A stretch of 64,000 nt of DNA from Bryoerythrophyllum caledonicum (GCA_963971425.1 OZ020519.1:17567397-17631396), one strand, 5' to 3'. Counted from the stretch's first letter, positions 10,250 through 20,176 are shown. The notes: a model not told the origin generated them from the letters alone. Numbers and translations: made by a program.

Positions 10250-10522
10250 ATGCACGTTGTTGTTGGTGAATGCCGTGTGGATTTGGGCAACTCTACATTT
10301 CCAGAGTGGCTCATGGCGCTGAGTGAGGACAGGTTGGAGAAGGTGAAGGATGACATGATTAGGTGTCGACAAGCGATGATTGTCGGCAATCCCACCTTGA
10401 ACGGCTTGATCAATGCCGTCTATGGAGGAATTGCTGACGTCGAAGCAAATGCACGCGAGTACTTCAGCGGTCGTGCCATCCTTGCCGCACGGAATGACGA
10501 CGTTTTGCGGATCAACGCATGA
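10250..10522 (+). pseudogene. PIF1/Helitron helicase C-terminal fragment
   Basis: A 90-codon frame contains FPEWLMALSEDRLE, then LINAVYGGI, then YFSGRAILAARNDDVLRINA. The order 'YP.I ... YF..RAIL..RND.V..IN' is the stretch in Helitron-encoded PIF1-like helicases just before the C-terminal helicase motifs. TGA follows immediately and motifs V and VI are absent. The upstream Walker motifs are also absent. A truncated relic; an alternative origin from a host PIF1 gene is less likely given the neighbouring Helitron-type terminus. Confidence 0.6.
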
Positions 10523-10883
10523 CGTTCCGAGGGATGCAAATTGCAAATTGCAATCTAAAATATAATACATCTAACAAATTTTATTGTGATGAGCACTAAT
10601 AAAAAACCTTCCTTGGTCGGAACGACGGGTACCGAGGCTTGTAGCTTATATTATCTGGACAAAGCTGAGTCAACTCGGAGAGCAACAATGAGTTCTGGAA
10701 GATCCATGCCGTGTCGTCAGTGACAAATTATTTAAGTCAAGCTTCCTAGTTTTTTTCTTCACTTAGAATTTTCGCGACGTCAACAATGTTCATCATTTTC
10801 GGATTTGCCTATTGACCCGGGTCGAGCGTTGCGCCGAGCCACAAGCTTGGTAGGGCTTGGGAGGGGTGGGACAAAACCTGCCC

Positions 10884-11270
10884 CTATTTTGGTATTGGAG
10901 TGGGCCCTATTTGATCCGTGTTGTCCGGCGCGAGCGCCCAGTAGTCGGGCGGCTGCATCCGGCAGAGCGAGGGGCTCTTGGTCTCGATGACCTTCAGCAG
11001 GTGCTGGAAGGAGGCGATGCGGCACGCGATGATGAGCACGTACCCGTCACCGTGGTTGTACCCGAACTCCTCCACCGACTTCTCTAGCAGCACGCTGAAC
11101 GTCTCGAGCTTGAGGAGCTTGGCGTTGATTACAAACTACCGCCGCTCCTTCCCGACGTACACCACTAGAAACCCCGCCGGTACATTGCGCGGCACCTCCA
11201 CTTCCTTCTCTGCCCTCGCATTGCCGCCGACGTGCAGCAGCTTCTGCAGCGGCCGCTGCACCTTCCCCAT
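10884..11270 (-). pseudogene. SAUR-like auxin-responsive gene with one premature stop
   Basis: Single-exon minus-strand reading frame from ATG at 11268-11270 to a stop at 10884-10886, 128 codons. It contains the SAUR core in order: VPAGFLVVYVGKERR, then FVINAKLLKLETFSVLLEKS, then VEEFGYNHGDGYVLIIACRI. SAUR proteins are small plant regulators that, in the best-studied cases, inhibit PP2C.D phosphatases to promote cell expansion. The only lesion seen is TAG at 11136-11138 (codon 45), exactly where the family has a residue between RR and FVI. Everything else is open, and the length (about 128) is normal. It is either a recently inactivated copy or a base-call error. A nearby C-terminal tail is poorly conserved, as usual in the family. 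Confidence 0.8.
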
Positions 11271-11753
11271 CGCCACTACGCATCAACCAAAGCCTTCCTC
11301 CTCTCCAATAACAACAGCAACAGTAGGCTTCTCATCTCTCTCGCTCTCTCTGCTCACACAACTATTTTGCGCACAGATAAACGAATAAACCACTCTCGCT
11401 TGATCCATGCATTTATGTAGTCTTTGGGTCCAAGCAAAAGTGATAACGGGAAAGGAGCGGGGATCCTCTACCCAGGGCGTACATTTGGCGAGGTGGGATC
11501 TACGACCCGCGTCGGTGTTCGGACAGGGCTCCGTGGTTTGTGGACCGAACAGTCGGCTGCCGATTACAAGCGTATCGACACAGAAGCTTCTTGAATGATC
11601 CTCGGCGTCATGGGAACTCTATGGGGAGCTTTTTACGAATTTCATGGGAACTTGATACTTTATGCGAACTTGGGCAACATATAACAATTAGTAGTATAAA
11701 TTTTTAGAGAGCGAAACTCCGAAACTTGCATTACATATGTGGAATTATAACGA

Positions 11754-11781
11754 ATAGTGAGGCAACATGTTGCCTCACTAT
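11754..11781. repeat. Perfect 28-bp palindrome
   Basis: ATAGTGAGGCAACA followed by its exact reverse complement TGTTGCCTCACTAT, with no spacer. Could be a dyad protein-binding site or the scar of a small inverted element. No gene starts next to it. Confidence 0.8.
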
Positions 11782-11924
11782 ACTAGGTTTGGGGTTTGAG
11801 TTTTAATTATGTCTAGGTCTATGATTGAGCAGGTTTTGTATTCACCCGAAGATGTTGCAGATGGTGTTTAATGGACCACATGGGTGAATTGGTGGACTGC
11901 AATTGCCTTGGTTCTCAAAGGTTA

Positions 11925-12300
11925 GAGTAGCCACATTTGGGTTGCAACATGATGTTTTTTGTGTATTTGATATACAAGGTGTAAGAATTGATATATATGA
12001 TAGTTATAAAAGTTTGTATTCATGTTGAGCCCCATTCAATGACAAATGACAATTTTAATTTAGATCATTATTGCACCTGTTGTATGCTTGAAAAGTTGCA
12101 GAATGGTCATGTATTCTATATGTATGGTGTTGTATTTGAACATGATACAATTCAGATTGATTGAAATGACCTCAAAATGAAAGATGTTAGTTGAAGAATC
12201 TTCAATCCAAAAGTGTAAGTCTTGCTAAACTTTAATACTTTTTTGGCATGTTAAGAGTAAAATACATGACCGTACATTATATGATCCTCCACTAAAATTT
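11925..12300 (-). repeat. Dispersed repeat family R1, copy 2 (inverted)
   Basis: Reverse complement matches 2995-3385 over its whole length: TAGTGGAGGA at one end, ACGGTCATGTATTTTACTCTT, TTGAACATGATACAATTC-type middle, and GGGTTGCAACATGATGTTTT at the other end. Confidence 0.65.
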
Positions 12301-13185
12301 AAGGGATAAGTTGGGCTATGTTGTGGTCTCATTTACTCCACATTGGTTCTGCGTGCTATATATAGAGTTTCCTATAATGGAAGAGGTGGGTGAAGATTGT
12401 AATATGAGAGTATTGGATGAATGGTGATGGATTTTTTCAGTTTCATGGAAGTGCACGGAAAGCAAGGCCTAGGGGTGAATTAGGCTCGATTAGCAAAAAC
12501 TTATAGTGAGCAAAAATTTGTTTGTGACGTTAGCCGCCTCTTGTAAGGAGGTTGCTCTTACACCACAAGCTTTATTACAGGGAGCTGACTGTACAGCGGT
12601 TTCAGAATTGGGTTAACACTATCACATTTTGTAAAACTTCCAACTTTCGCAAAGATTTGCATCATTCCGCACTCAAAGTGCAACGCCTAATCTGATTCTT
12701 ACAATCAAATCGCTGTGAAGAACATCAGGTATTTTGGAAACATCTGTGTAGCGGAATCAGCTGAACTTCGTAGTAGAGAAAATTCTGACAGACGTTTCCA
12801 AAACTGATTGACTCCGCTCGATTTCGCCACTTGTGAGTGTGTTGTTCAGATCTCCATTCCACGGTCGACGATTCGACGCTGAAAACTCTGTTCTATGGTG
12901 AGGACTCTGTCAGTCGGAGAAGCAAATCTAGGTCCGGAGGAAACGGCGAATCGTAAGTTCACACTGCCGCTGTGATCCACAAAAGCCCAAAAGCGTCAGC
13001 GATGCATCTGGACTAGACTGCTTTCGCTTTTCCATCTTCTCGTCGCAACTTTTCACGCTTTGACGGCAATCGGCTCTCTCATCTCCTCAAGGCCAAGTAC
13101 CATGGCAACAGAATCGGATTGAATCCGATCTGTGGACCTGATCCTTCGACTTCTCTCCACCTTTCGCTCCTGCCCGGGTTGGTCC

Positions 13186-13193
13186 TATTAAAC
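13186..13193 (+). promoter_or_regulatory. Altered TATA box of RBCS copy 1
   Basis: TATTAAAC stands at the place where copy 2 has TATAAAAG, in the otherwise matching context GGTTGGTCC...ATACGCTCTCAGAGG, about 90 bp before the ATG. The weaker box suggests lower expression of this copy, which is inference only. Confidence 0.6.
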
Positions 13194-13277
13194 ATACGCT
13201 CTCAGAGGTGCTAGCCAGATCAGCAGCGTTTGCCATTGTTGTCGAGTTTTTTGTGTGCGATCTTCTGTGGCATTGCA

Positions 13278-13826
13278 ATGGCGTCTATTGTTGTTGCCTC
13301 CGCTGTCGTGGCCCCCGCTGCCTTAGCCGCGGCGTCAGCTGGAGTGTCGACCTCAGAGCCGACCTCTGTGAAGGCGTTTTCGGGCCTCAAGAGCGCCACC
13401 CTGTTCTCCGCCAAGAGCCTGAGCTTGAGCTCCGTGCAGAACGGCAGCCGCGTGCAGTGCATGCAGGTGTGGAACCCCATGGGCCAGACCAAGTTCGAGA
13501 CGTTCTCGTACCTGCCGGCGCTGACGGACGACCAGATCGCGAAGCAGGTGGACTACATGATCCAGCAGAACCTGATCCCGTGCCTGGAGTTCGACGTGAA
13601 CGCGGACGGAGTGTCGCGCGCCAACAACCGGAGCCCCGGGTACTACGACGGGCGGTACTGGACGATGTGGAAGCTGCCGATGTTCGGGTGCAACGACGCC
13701 GCCCAGGTGCTGCGCGAGATCCAGGAGTGCAAGAAGGCGTACCCGAGCTGCTTCGTGCGCGTGCTGGGGTTCGACAACGTGAAGCAGGTGCAGATCTGCG
13801 GGTTCCTCGTCGCCAGGCCCAACTAG
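13278..13826 (+). CDS. RBCS: RuBisCO small subunit, copy 1
   Basis: Nuclear gene for the plastid RuBisCO small subunit, which joins eight large subunits in the CO2-fixing enzyme of the stroma. 182 codons in one exon. A Ser/Ala/Val-rich transit peptide of about 60 residues ends at VQC. The mature 121-residue chain starts MQVWNP and shows [15 protein letters not shown], the short plant-type loop [18 protein letters not shown], and the C-terminal [11 protein letters not shown]. Loop and length fit streptophytes, not chlorophytes. ATG 13278 is chosen because it is the first Met of the transit peptide shared with copy 2. An in-frame upstream Met at 13230 would add 16 unshared residues. No intron, whereas plant RBCS genes usually carry one near mature codon 2. 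Third codon positions are strongly G/C. Confidence 0.97.
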   Translation: MASIVVASAVVAPAALAAASAGVSTSEPTSVKAFSGLKSATLFSAKSLSLSSVQNGSRVQCMQVWNPMGQTKFETFSYLPALTDDQIAKQVDYMIQQNLIPCLEFDVNADGVSRANNRSPGYYDGRYWTMWKLPMFGCNDAAQVLREIQECKKAYPSCFVRVLGFDNVKQVQICGFLVARPN

Positions 13827-14076
13827 GTTAGACAATTCGCCGACTAGACAAGTGTAGTGAGAGGCTCTGGTAGTCTCTCGCGTGTCCAATATCAGCCACT
13901 GGCTCATCATTTGGGGACTTTTCTTTTGCACAGTTGCGGGGAGCATCAAACATTGTTGTCACGTATTTCTTCAATGTTTTTCGTCCACAATCAACACAGT
14001 CATCGCTTCTCATAGTATCAAAACAACTCCTTGACCGTCATCGCTTGTCGTCGTCATCCCCCAGGCACAATTGGTA

Positions 14077-15136
14077 CACTAAAGATGGCTTTTAATGAAG
14101 TGGACACTAAATACGAACCCATACACTTATTGTAAAGTTTACAATTAGTGTAGTGACTGAACTATACACTGAATGTCAACTACTACACTAAATGCCAATT
14201 TTAATAAATAGTGGAACATAAGGTTTTTTACTTGTGGACATTTAGTGTATGAAACCTAGAAAATGATTATGTGTACATTTCAAGCATCAAAGAAGATTTT
14301 GAGTGCATGTAGGAAAACAAGAATTTGCAAGAGAAATATTGGGAAAAATAGAATGTAGGTATGGAACAAAAGGAAAATCCCAAAAATTGGACAATGAAGA
14401 ATGCACATATGGAGGGAAAATGAAACTCCAAGTACAAGATTGGACAAAAAAGAACTTCAAATTTGAGAAAAGAAAGAAATATTGGAAAAGAAAAAAAACA
14501 TAAGTATACAATAAATACACAATAAATATGCAATAAATACACGATAAATATGGAAATGTACATTAAATACTCATTAGATATTCATTAAATATGCATTTAA
14601 TATGAATTAAATATTCATTAAATATTCATTAAATATGCATTCAATATATATTAAATATACAAATATTTATTAAATTGTCATAAAATATACATTTAAACTC
14701 TTAAAAAATTCATTAAATATTCTTTAATTATTCTTTAAATATAAAAATATTCTTTAAAATTCTTGTATGTAAAAATACACTTTAAATATTCATTAGATAT
14801 TTACTAAAATTTTCAAGGAATGCAAGAGATGTGAATGGGAATAGTTGGAAATGGGAGGATTTGGAGATGAGGTTGACAATGAGATGGGGAGAATAAATGC
14901 ATGGCAGTTGGTAGGCAGTTGATTGGGGGCTATTACTATTTATCAACTTATTAACAAATTTTTGTGCTAGGATAGGTGGTTAATTGGGGACTAACACTGA
15001 AGATGCTACGTAGGTGGACGATTGAAGGATAATATTCATGACAATGGCGGCTAACACTAGTTGCCAACTTGTTAACAAATAGCGTATTAGGGTAACTACA
15101 CTATTTGTACCATTACATTAAAAGCCATCTTTAGTG
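14077..15136 (+). mobile_element. Miniature element A of the CACTAAA family
   Basis: Starts CACTAAAGATGGCTTTTAAT and ends with the matching inverted repeat AAAGCCATCTTTAGTG, flanked by TA on both sides (14075-14076 and 15137-15138). It is 1,060 bp with internal ACACTAAATGTCAAC-type motifs near the left end and an AT-rich core built of ATTAAATATTC-like units. No coding capacity. Its TIR resembles that of the 803-9746 element (CACTAAA..TG..TTTAGTG), so it may be mobilised by the same transposase type. Confidence 0.75.
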
Positions 15137-15338
15137 TAGTGCTTTTGCAAGGAAAAAAGGCATTCTCTTGATAATGCTCTAGTAGAAGTAAAACGGTCAG
15201 CTCCTCTAGAAGATAACGCTCATCTCCTCAACTTTGTTAGTGATTTTTTTGCCATTTTTGTGATTACAATGTTCATTACAGTATTGAGATGGGCTTTATT
15301 GTGGTTTCTTATTTACTTTACGTTCTATATCGGCACTA

Positions 15339-16727
15339 CATTAAAGATGGCTTTTAGTGTAATAGTACAAATAGTGTAGATACCCTAGTACACTATTTGT
15401 TAACAAGTTGGCAATTATTGTTAGCCACCATTGTCATGAATATTATACCTCAATCGTTCACCGACCCTAGTACCCTTGTAGTATTAGCCCCCAATTAATC
15501 ACATACCTTAGCAATAAAATTTGTTAACAAGTTGATAAATAGTGTTAGCCTCCAATCAACCACCTACCAGCCGTTATGCATTGAATCTCTTCGTCTCATC
15601 CTCAAACTCAGCTCTTTATCCTCCCATTCCCAACTATTTCCATTCACATCTCTTGCATTCCTTGAAATTTTTAATAAATATCAAATGAATATTTAATGTA
15701 TTTTTATATATTTAATGAAAATTTAATAAATTTTCAATGAATGTTTAAAAAATATTTAAAAAATATTTAATGTATATTTTTATATTTAATATACACTTGA
15801 ATATAATATATTTAAAGAGTATTTATTATATACTTGTATATTTAAAGAATATTTAAAAAATAATTAAAGTACATTTGTATATTTAATGTATATTTATAAA
15901 TATAAAGAATCATTAGTGTACATTTGTATATTTAAAAGAATATTTAAAGACTATTTAATGTATATATAATATTTATTTTTATTATTTTTTAATGACGCTT
16001 TAATGTATATTTGTATATTTAATGAATATTTGATGAATATTTAATGAATAGTTAATAAATGTCTAATGTATATTTAGTGTGTATTTGAATATTTAATGAT
16101 TTTTTAATGAATGTTTAATGCATATTTGATAAATATTTATTGAATATCTAATGAGTATTAAATGTATATTTCTATATTTTTGTATATTTATCATATATTT
16201 ATTACATATTTATTGTATATTTGTTGTATATTTGTTGTATATTTGTTGTATATTTGTTTTATATTTGTTGTATATTTGTTGTATATTTATTGTATATTTA
16301 TATTTTTTCCTTTTCCAATATTCCTTTCTTTCTCACTCTCCTTCCAAATCAAAGTTCTTATTTTTCCAATCTTGTACTTGTAGTTTCATTTTCCCTCCAT
16401 ATGTACATTCTTCTTTGTCCAATTTTTGGGATTTTCCTTTAGTTCCATATCTACGTTCTATTTTTCCCAATATTTCTCTTGCAAATTCTTGTTTTCCTAC
16501 ATGCACTCAAAATCTTCTTTACTTTGATGCTCAAAATGTACACATAATCATTTTCTGGGCTTCATACACTGAATGTCCACATGTAAATAACCTTATGTGC
16601 CACTATTTACTAGAATTGACATTTAGTGAAGTAGTTGACAATTAGTGTATAGTTCTGTCACTACACTAATTGTGAACTTTACAATTAGTGCATGGGTTCG
16701 TATTTAGTGTCCACCACACTAAAAGTG
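15339..16727 (-). mobile_element. Miniature element B, inverted relative of element A
   Basis: Begins CATTAAAGATGGCTTTTAGT after TA 15337-15338 and ends ...ACACTAAAAGTG before TA 16728-16729. Its right TIR seems to have lost about 9 bases (AAAGATGGC). Reverse complement aligns with element A through nearly all of A: subterminal motifs, the GAGGGAAAATGAAACT block, the AT-rich core, and the GTTAACAAGTTG..AATAGTGTTAG region. 1,389 bp. Open frames here (for example 16151-16645) are low-complexity Ile/Tyr/Phe strings and are not genes. Confidence 0.75.
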
Positions 16728-17384
16728 TACTGAACTCTTCATGTGGACTGCTTTCTGTCAACGATGCAATGGCATTGTTATCTACATTATTCGTGCAGCG
16801 GTTTCAGCGACGCATGGTGTCGGAAATCCAAGTTTCCTACAGATTTGCGTCATTCCGTAACAAGAACAGTATGTGCACATCTCACCCAGAGTGCAACGCA
16901 TAACCTTATTTTGACATCAAAACGCTGTGAATAACATCAGGTGCTTTTCGAAACATCTGTGTAGCGGAATCAGCTGAGCTTCTATTTAGAGGAAGTTTCC
17001 AAAACTGATTCATTTCGCCAATTGTGAGGGTGTTTTTGGGTTCGCAAAAGATCTTCATTCCGCGGTGGGCGATTCGACACTGAAAACTCTGGTCTATGGT
17101 GAGGACTCTGTCAATCAGAGCAGCAAATGTAGAGCGGAAGAAACGGCGAATCGGAAGTTCACTCTGCCGCTGTGATCCACAAAAGCCCAAAAGCGTCAGC
17201 GATGCATCTGGACTGGACTGCTTTCGCTTCTCCACCTTGTCGAGTTTCGGGTCACGCTTCGACGGCAATTCGCTTTCTCATCTCCTCAAGGCCAAGTATG
17301 ATGGCAACAGAACCGGATTGAATCCGATCTGTGGACCTGATCCTTCGACTTCTCTCCACCTTTCGCTCCTGCCCGGGTTGGTCC

Positions 17385-17392
17385 TATAAAAG
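17385..17392 (+). promoter_or_regulatory. TATA box of RBCS copy 2
   Basis: TATAAAAG about 90 bp upstream of the ATG, in a context shared with copy 1. I see no clear I-box (GATAAG) or G-box (CACGTG) nearby in either copy. Confidence 0.65.
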
Positions 17393-17477
17393 ATACGCTC
17401 TCAGAGGTTCAAGCCAGATCAGCAGCGTTCGCCATTGTTGTCGAGTTTTTTGGTGTGCGATCTTCTGTGGCATTGCG

Positions 17478-18026
17478 ATGGCGTCTATTGTTGCTGCCTC
17501 CGCTGTCGCGGCCCCCGCTGTCTTCGCCGCGGCGTCAGCTGGAGTGTCGACCTCGGAGTCGACCTCCGTGAAGGCGTTCTCGGGCCTCAAGAGCGCCACC
17601 CTGTTCTCCGCCAAGAGCCAGGGCTTGAGCTCCGTGCAGAACGGCAGCCGCGTGCAGTGCATGCAGGTGTGGAACCCCATGGGCCAGACCAAGTTCGAGA
17701 CGTTCTCGTACCTGCCGGCGCTGACGGACGACCAGATCGCGAAGCAGGTGGACTACATGATCCAGCAGAACCTGATCCCGTGCCTGGAGTTCGACGTGAA
17801 CGCGGACGGAGTGTCGCGCGCCAACAACCGGAGCCCCGGGTACTACGACGGGCGGTACTGGACGATGTGGAAGCTGCCGATGTTCGGGTGCAACGACGCC
17901 GCCCAGGTGCTGCGCGAGATCCAGGAGTGCAAGAAGGCGTACCCGAGCTGCTTTGTGCGCGTGCTGGGGTTCGACAACGTGAAGCAGGTGCAGATCTGCG
18001 GGTTCCTGGTGGCCAGGCCCAACTAG
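17478..18026 (+). CDS. RBCS: RuBisCO small subunit, copy 2
   Basis: Same product as copy 1: the stromal small subunit with an N-terminal plastid transit peptide, 182 codons, single exon. The mature chain is identical to copy 1 by eye. All amino-acid differences (about seven) lie in the transit peptide, for example Val6Ala, Val11Ala, AlaLeu15-16ValPhe, Pro28Ser and LeuSer48-49GlnGly. The frame is open upstream to 17331 (49 more codons, running through the TATA box), so that extension is not translated. Start 17478 fits the transit peptide. Identical mature proteins with diverged transit peptides and flanks indicate selection or gene conversion. Start-site context GCGATGGCG is a good plant Kozak. 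Confidence 0.97.
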   Translation: MASIVAASAVAAPAVFAAASAGVSTSESTSVKAFSGLKSATLFSAKSQGLSSVQNGSRVQCMQVWNPMGQTKFETFSYLPALTDDQIAKQVDYMIQQNLIPCLEFDVNADGVSRANNRSPGYYDGRYWTMWKLPMFGCNDAAQVLREIQECKKAYPSCFVRVLGFDNVKQVQICGFLVARPN

Positions 18027-18040
18027 ATGAGATAGTCTAG

Positions 18041-18976
18041 CAGCGTCTGTAGCGGAAGCTCGGCTTCTGTAGTCCCTGCACCAAATCCGTGCACCGAAAT
18101 TGAAATCTTCTGGTTTAATCACATTCTGTTGTCGTTGACGGTGAATATCTCAAGAATTGCAAATGTTCACCACTCTAGCAGTCCTTCGTCACCGCTCGAA
18201 ATCTAATCTGGACCATTGTCGAGACAACGAGAAGCTATGGCATTCCTACATTTAGGGTTCTCTTCGTTCAAGGCACTGTTGCAACCGCTTCATGAATGTA
18301 TCGAAGCGACTGGGAGATAACAATCCGGTGAACCCACCTCCACGTTCTCAAAAATGATCCGCACACATTTCGAGGTTCAGAGCATCTATGACTTGGTCAA
18401 ATAGTCTGTGGAATTGTGTCTGTACGAGGTTTTCCGTAACAGACACGCAAACGTCATGTGCACTAGTTTTTTTTCCCATCACATGTTGGCCAGTTTTGTC
18501 TCATTTACAGACATTGTTGCATTTGGGGGAGCACTCCGCCATTCTTCCTTGGAGGCGAAGCATGGGATTGGCTGGGACAACATACCTTCGGTGGTCAGTT
18601 TCCTTTTTGAAGGAACATGGTGTCATGAGCGTGGAGGACCAGGAATTCGTCTGGCATCTCTTCCCGTTCCCTCTGAAGCATTCTCCGAGGATTCTCCAGA
18701 GTGCGAAACTCGGAATACTAGACCTCAGCGCCAGCAACTCCTCGTGATTTTCACTCAGGTATTGTCATCAACTCTTTCTACCTCGCAGTTCTTTGTCAAG
18801 ACTGAAACCTGAGCTATGGAGAGTCTTGAAGTAGTTTCAGATTGCATGCTGCATTTCCACCCTATTGATTTCATGTCAGAAATTCTACTTTCTTCGAGGT
18901 GCCTGACTCTTGAAAGCAGATCAAACTTCGTCTAATTTGATGGGCTTCGCTTTCTGAGCAGGGGAGTTTTGCATCT
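18041..18976. other. RBCS 3' flank and upstream region of RTCA
   Basis: Overlapping open frames at 18388-18812 show no family resemblance and shift against each other, so I treat them as non-coding. TTTCTGAGCAG at about 18951-18961 looks like a splice acceptor just before the RTCA start codon, suggesting an intron in the RTCA 5' leader. Confidence 0.4.
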
Positions 18977-20176
18977 ATGGACGACATCGTGAGGATAGAC
19001 GGCGCCGTGGTGAAAGGAGGCGGCCAAGTGCTGCGCAACTCGGCCTCCTACGCAGCGATTCTTGGGAAATCAGTGCAGTTCGTGAACGTGAGAGCGAGCA
19101 GGCGCAGACCAGGGTTGCGGCCGCAGTACCTGGAAGGGTTGGAGGCCGTGGCGCGCCTCTCCAACTCCACACTCGTGATCGCGCAAGAAGGGTCAGAAGA
19201 GGTCTCCTTCATTCCACACGAGCTGGGACAATCCTCGGGCCCCAGCTCATACGAGATCCACACCAAGAATGCGGCGACCTCGCTCCTGCTGCAGGCATCG
19301 CTGCCCGTGCTCCTGTTCTCCCCACACGCCGTGGATCTCGTGCTCACGGGCGGGACCGGCTCGCTGAAATGCAGCGCGTCCATCGACTACATGCAGCGCG
19401 TCCTGGTCCCCCTCCTGCGCCGCCTCTTCCACGTGAACGCGGAGGTCGATGTCGTGCGGCGCGACCGCATGCCGAGCGGGGAGGCTCTCGTCAAGGTCAG
19501 GACGTACCCAGCTGCCTCCCTCCCGGCGATCTCGCTCCGCAACCGTGGCCGCGTTGCGCGCGTCTCAGGGTTTCTGTATGGCTATGGCAAGACGGATCCG
19601 GGGTTCGTTACCGCAGCAGAGATGGCGTTGCGGGACAGATTGCGAGAGAATGATCTTATCAACATCGATGTGGAGTTCAACGATGAGATGAAGGGGGAGG
19701 ATTTTCCTGACAACCCGGGGCTCGAGTGCCGCGCTCTGGTGTACGCGGAGACGTCCACGGGATGCATCCTCGGAGGCAGCAGCACGATGCAAATGTCCAA
19801 CCCTGAGGAGCTCATGTCGTCTGCGGTGCGTGATCTAGTGAAGCAGCTGGCTCACGGTGGCTGCACCGATGAGTACCTCCAGGACCAGCTCGTCATCTTC
19901 ATGGCCTTGGCGGATGGCGTGTCGGAGATCGTCACTGGGCCGATCACTGAGCACACGACGAACGCCATTCGGATCGCGGAGCACATGACGGATGCCAGAT
20001 TCTCGGTTTCTCCAATCGGTGGTGACAGATTCGAGATCGGGTGCAAAGGTATCCGTCACATGTCACGACCATCACCGCCACCATCCCTCACATCCAATCC
20101 GACGCTCCTCACATGTGCACAAGTCCACCAAAGGCAAGACTTCAGCGACATGTTCAACCACGTGAACGCAACGTAA
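18977..20176 (+). CDS. RTCA: RNA 3'-terminal phosphate cyclase
   Basis: Enzyme that converts an RNA 3'-phosphate to a 2',3'-cyclic phosphate using ATP via an enzyme-AMP intermediate. The 399-codon frame matches the RtcA branch, not the RCL1 ribosome-biogenesis branch. It shows IDGAVVKGGGQVLRNS at the N-terminus, RRPGLRPQYLEGLE (residues about 42-56), LTGGT, AETSTGCILGGSS, GGCTDEYLQDQLVIFMAL, and TGPITEHT with the His expected to accept AMP. The usual R-G-Y-Y-P-x-G-G-G segment is reduced to RDRMPSGEA, an oddity. Conserved sequence stops at EIGCKG (about residue 357). The remaining 40 residues are Pro/Ser/His-rich and unlike the family. A GT at 20049 (AAAG|GTATCC) may be a splice donor, so the true C-terminus could lie in a later exon. 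Confidence 0.9.
   Translation: MDDIVRIDGAVVKGGGQVLRNSASYAAILGKSVQFVNVRASRRRPGLRPQYLEGLEAVARLSNSTLVIAQEGSEEVSFIPHELGQSSGPSSYEIHTKNAATSLLLQASLPVLLFSPHAVDLVLTGGTGSLKCSASIDYMQRVLVPLLRRLFHVNAEVDVVRRDRMPSGEALVKVRTYPAASLPAISLRNRGRVARVSGFLYGYGKTDPGFVTAAEMALRDRLRENDLINIDVEFNDEMKGEDFPDNPGLECRALVYAETSTGCILGGSSTMQMSNPEELMSSAVRDLVKQLAHGGCTDEYLQDQLVIFMALADGVSEIVTGPITEHTTNAIRIAEHMTDARFSVSPIGGDRFEIGCKGIRHMSRPSPPPSLTSNPTLLTCAQVHQRQDFSDMFNHVNAT

Larger units (their letters stand above)
10126..10522 (+). mobile_element. Helitron remnant (5' end plus helicase scrap)
   Basis: TCTACCTATATAATAGGTGA at 10126 resembles the TC-initiated 5' termini of plant Helitrons and is preceded by A. About 120 bases further on lies a PIF1/Helitron helicase-like fragment in the same orientation. 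The intervening 70 bases are CCCTAAA-like repeats. No 3' hairpin with CTRR end was identified, so the right boundary is only the end of the helicase scrap. Confidence 0.45.
11271..12590. other. Intergenic stretch between SAUR relic and RBCS duplication
   Basis: Contains a perfect 28-bp palindrome (11754-11781) and an inverted copy of repeat family R1 (11925-12300). Otherwise no coding frame, RNA gene or promoter that I can support. Confidence 0.5.
12590..13850 (+). repeat. Tandem duplication unit 1 (promoter plus RBCS)
   Basis: This unit and 16790-18040 are head-to-tail duplicates. Similarity begins about 680 bp upstream of each start codon (CAGCGGTTTCAG) and runs through the promoter and coding region. 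It fades just after the stop codons, so the 3' flanks differ. Coding parts are much more conserved than the upstream parts. Confidence 0.85.
16790..18040 (+). repeat. Tandem duplication unit 2 (promoter plus RBCS)
   Basis: Second unit of the RBCS duplication; see 12590-13850. Unit 2 keeps a canonical TATA box. The two units are separated by about 2.9 kb, nearly all of which is elements A and B. Confidence 0.85.

Noticed and set aside
13208-13831. 207-codon forward frame and a 198-codon reverse frame over RBCS copy 1, with matching frames over copy 2
   Set aside because: Shadows of the GC-rich RBCS coding sequence; Arg/Gly/Val-rich peptides without family resemblance.
16151-16645. 164-codon Ile/Tyr/Phe-rich frame
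   Set aside because: Lies in the AT-rich core of miniature element B and resembles no membrane protein family.
17331-17477. 49-codon N-terminal extension of RBCS copy 2
   Set aside because: It runs through the TATA box and is not conserved in frame in copy 1; the shared start at 17478 fits a transit peptide.
18388-18812. Overlapping 119- and 134-codon frames between RBCS copy 2 and RTCA
   Set aside because: Two frames compete over the same bases with no recognisable motif; more likely RTCA leader or intergenic DNA.
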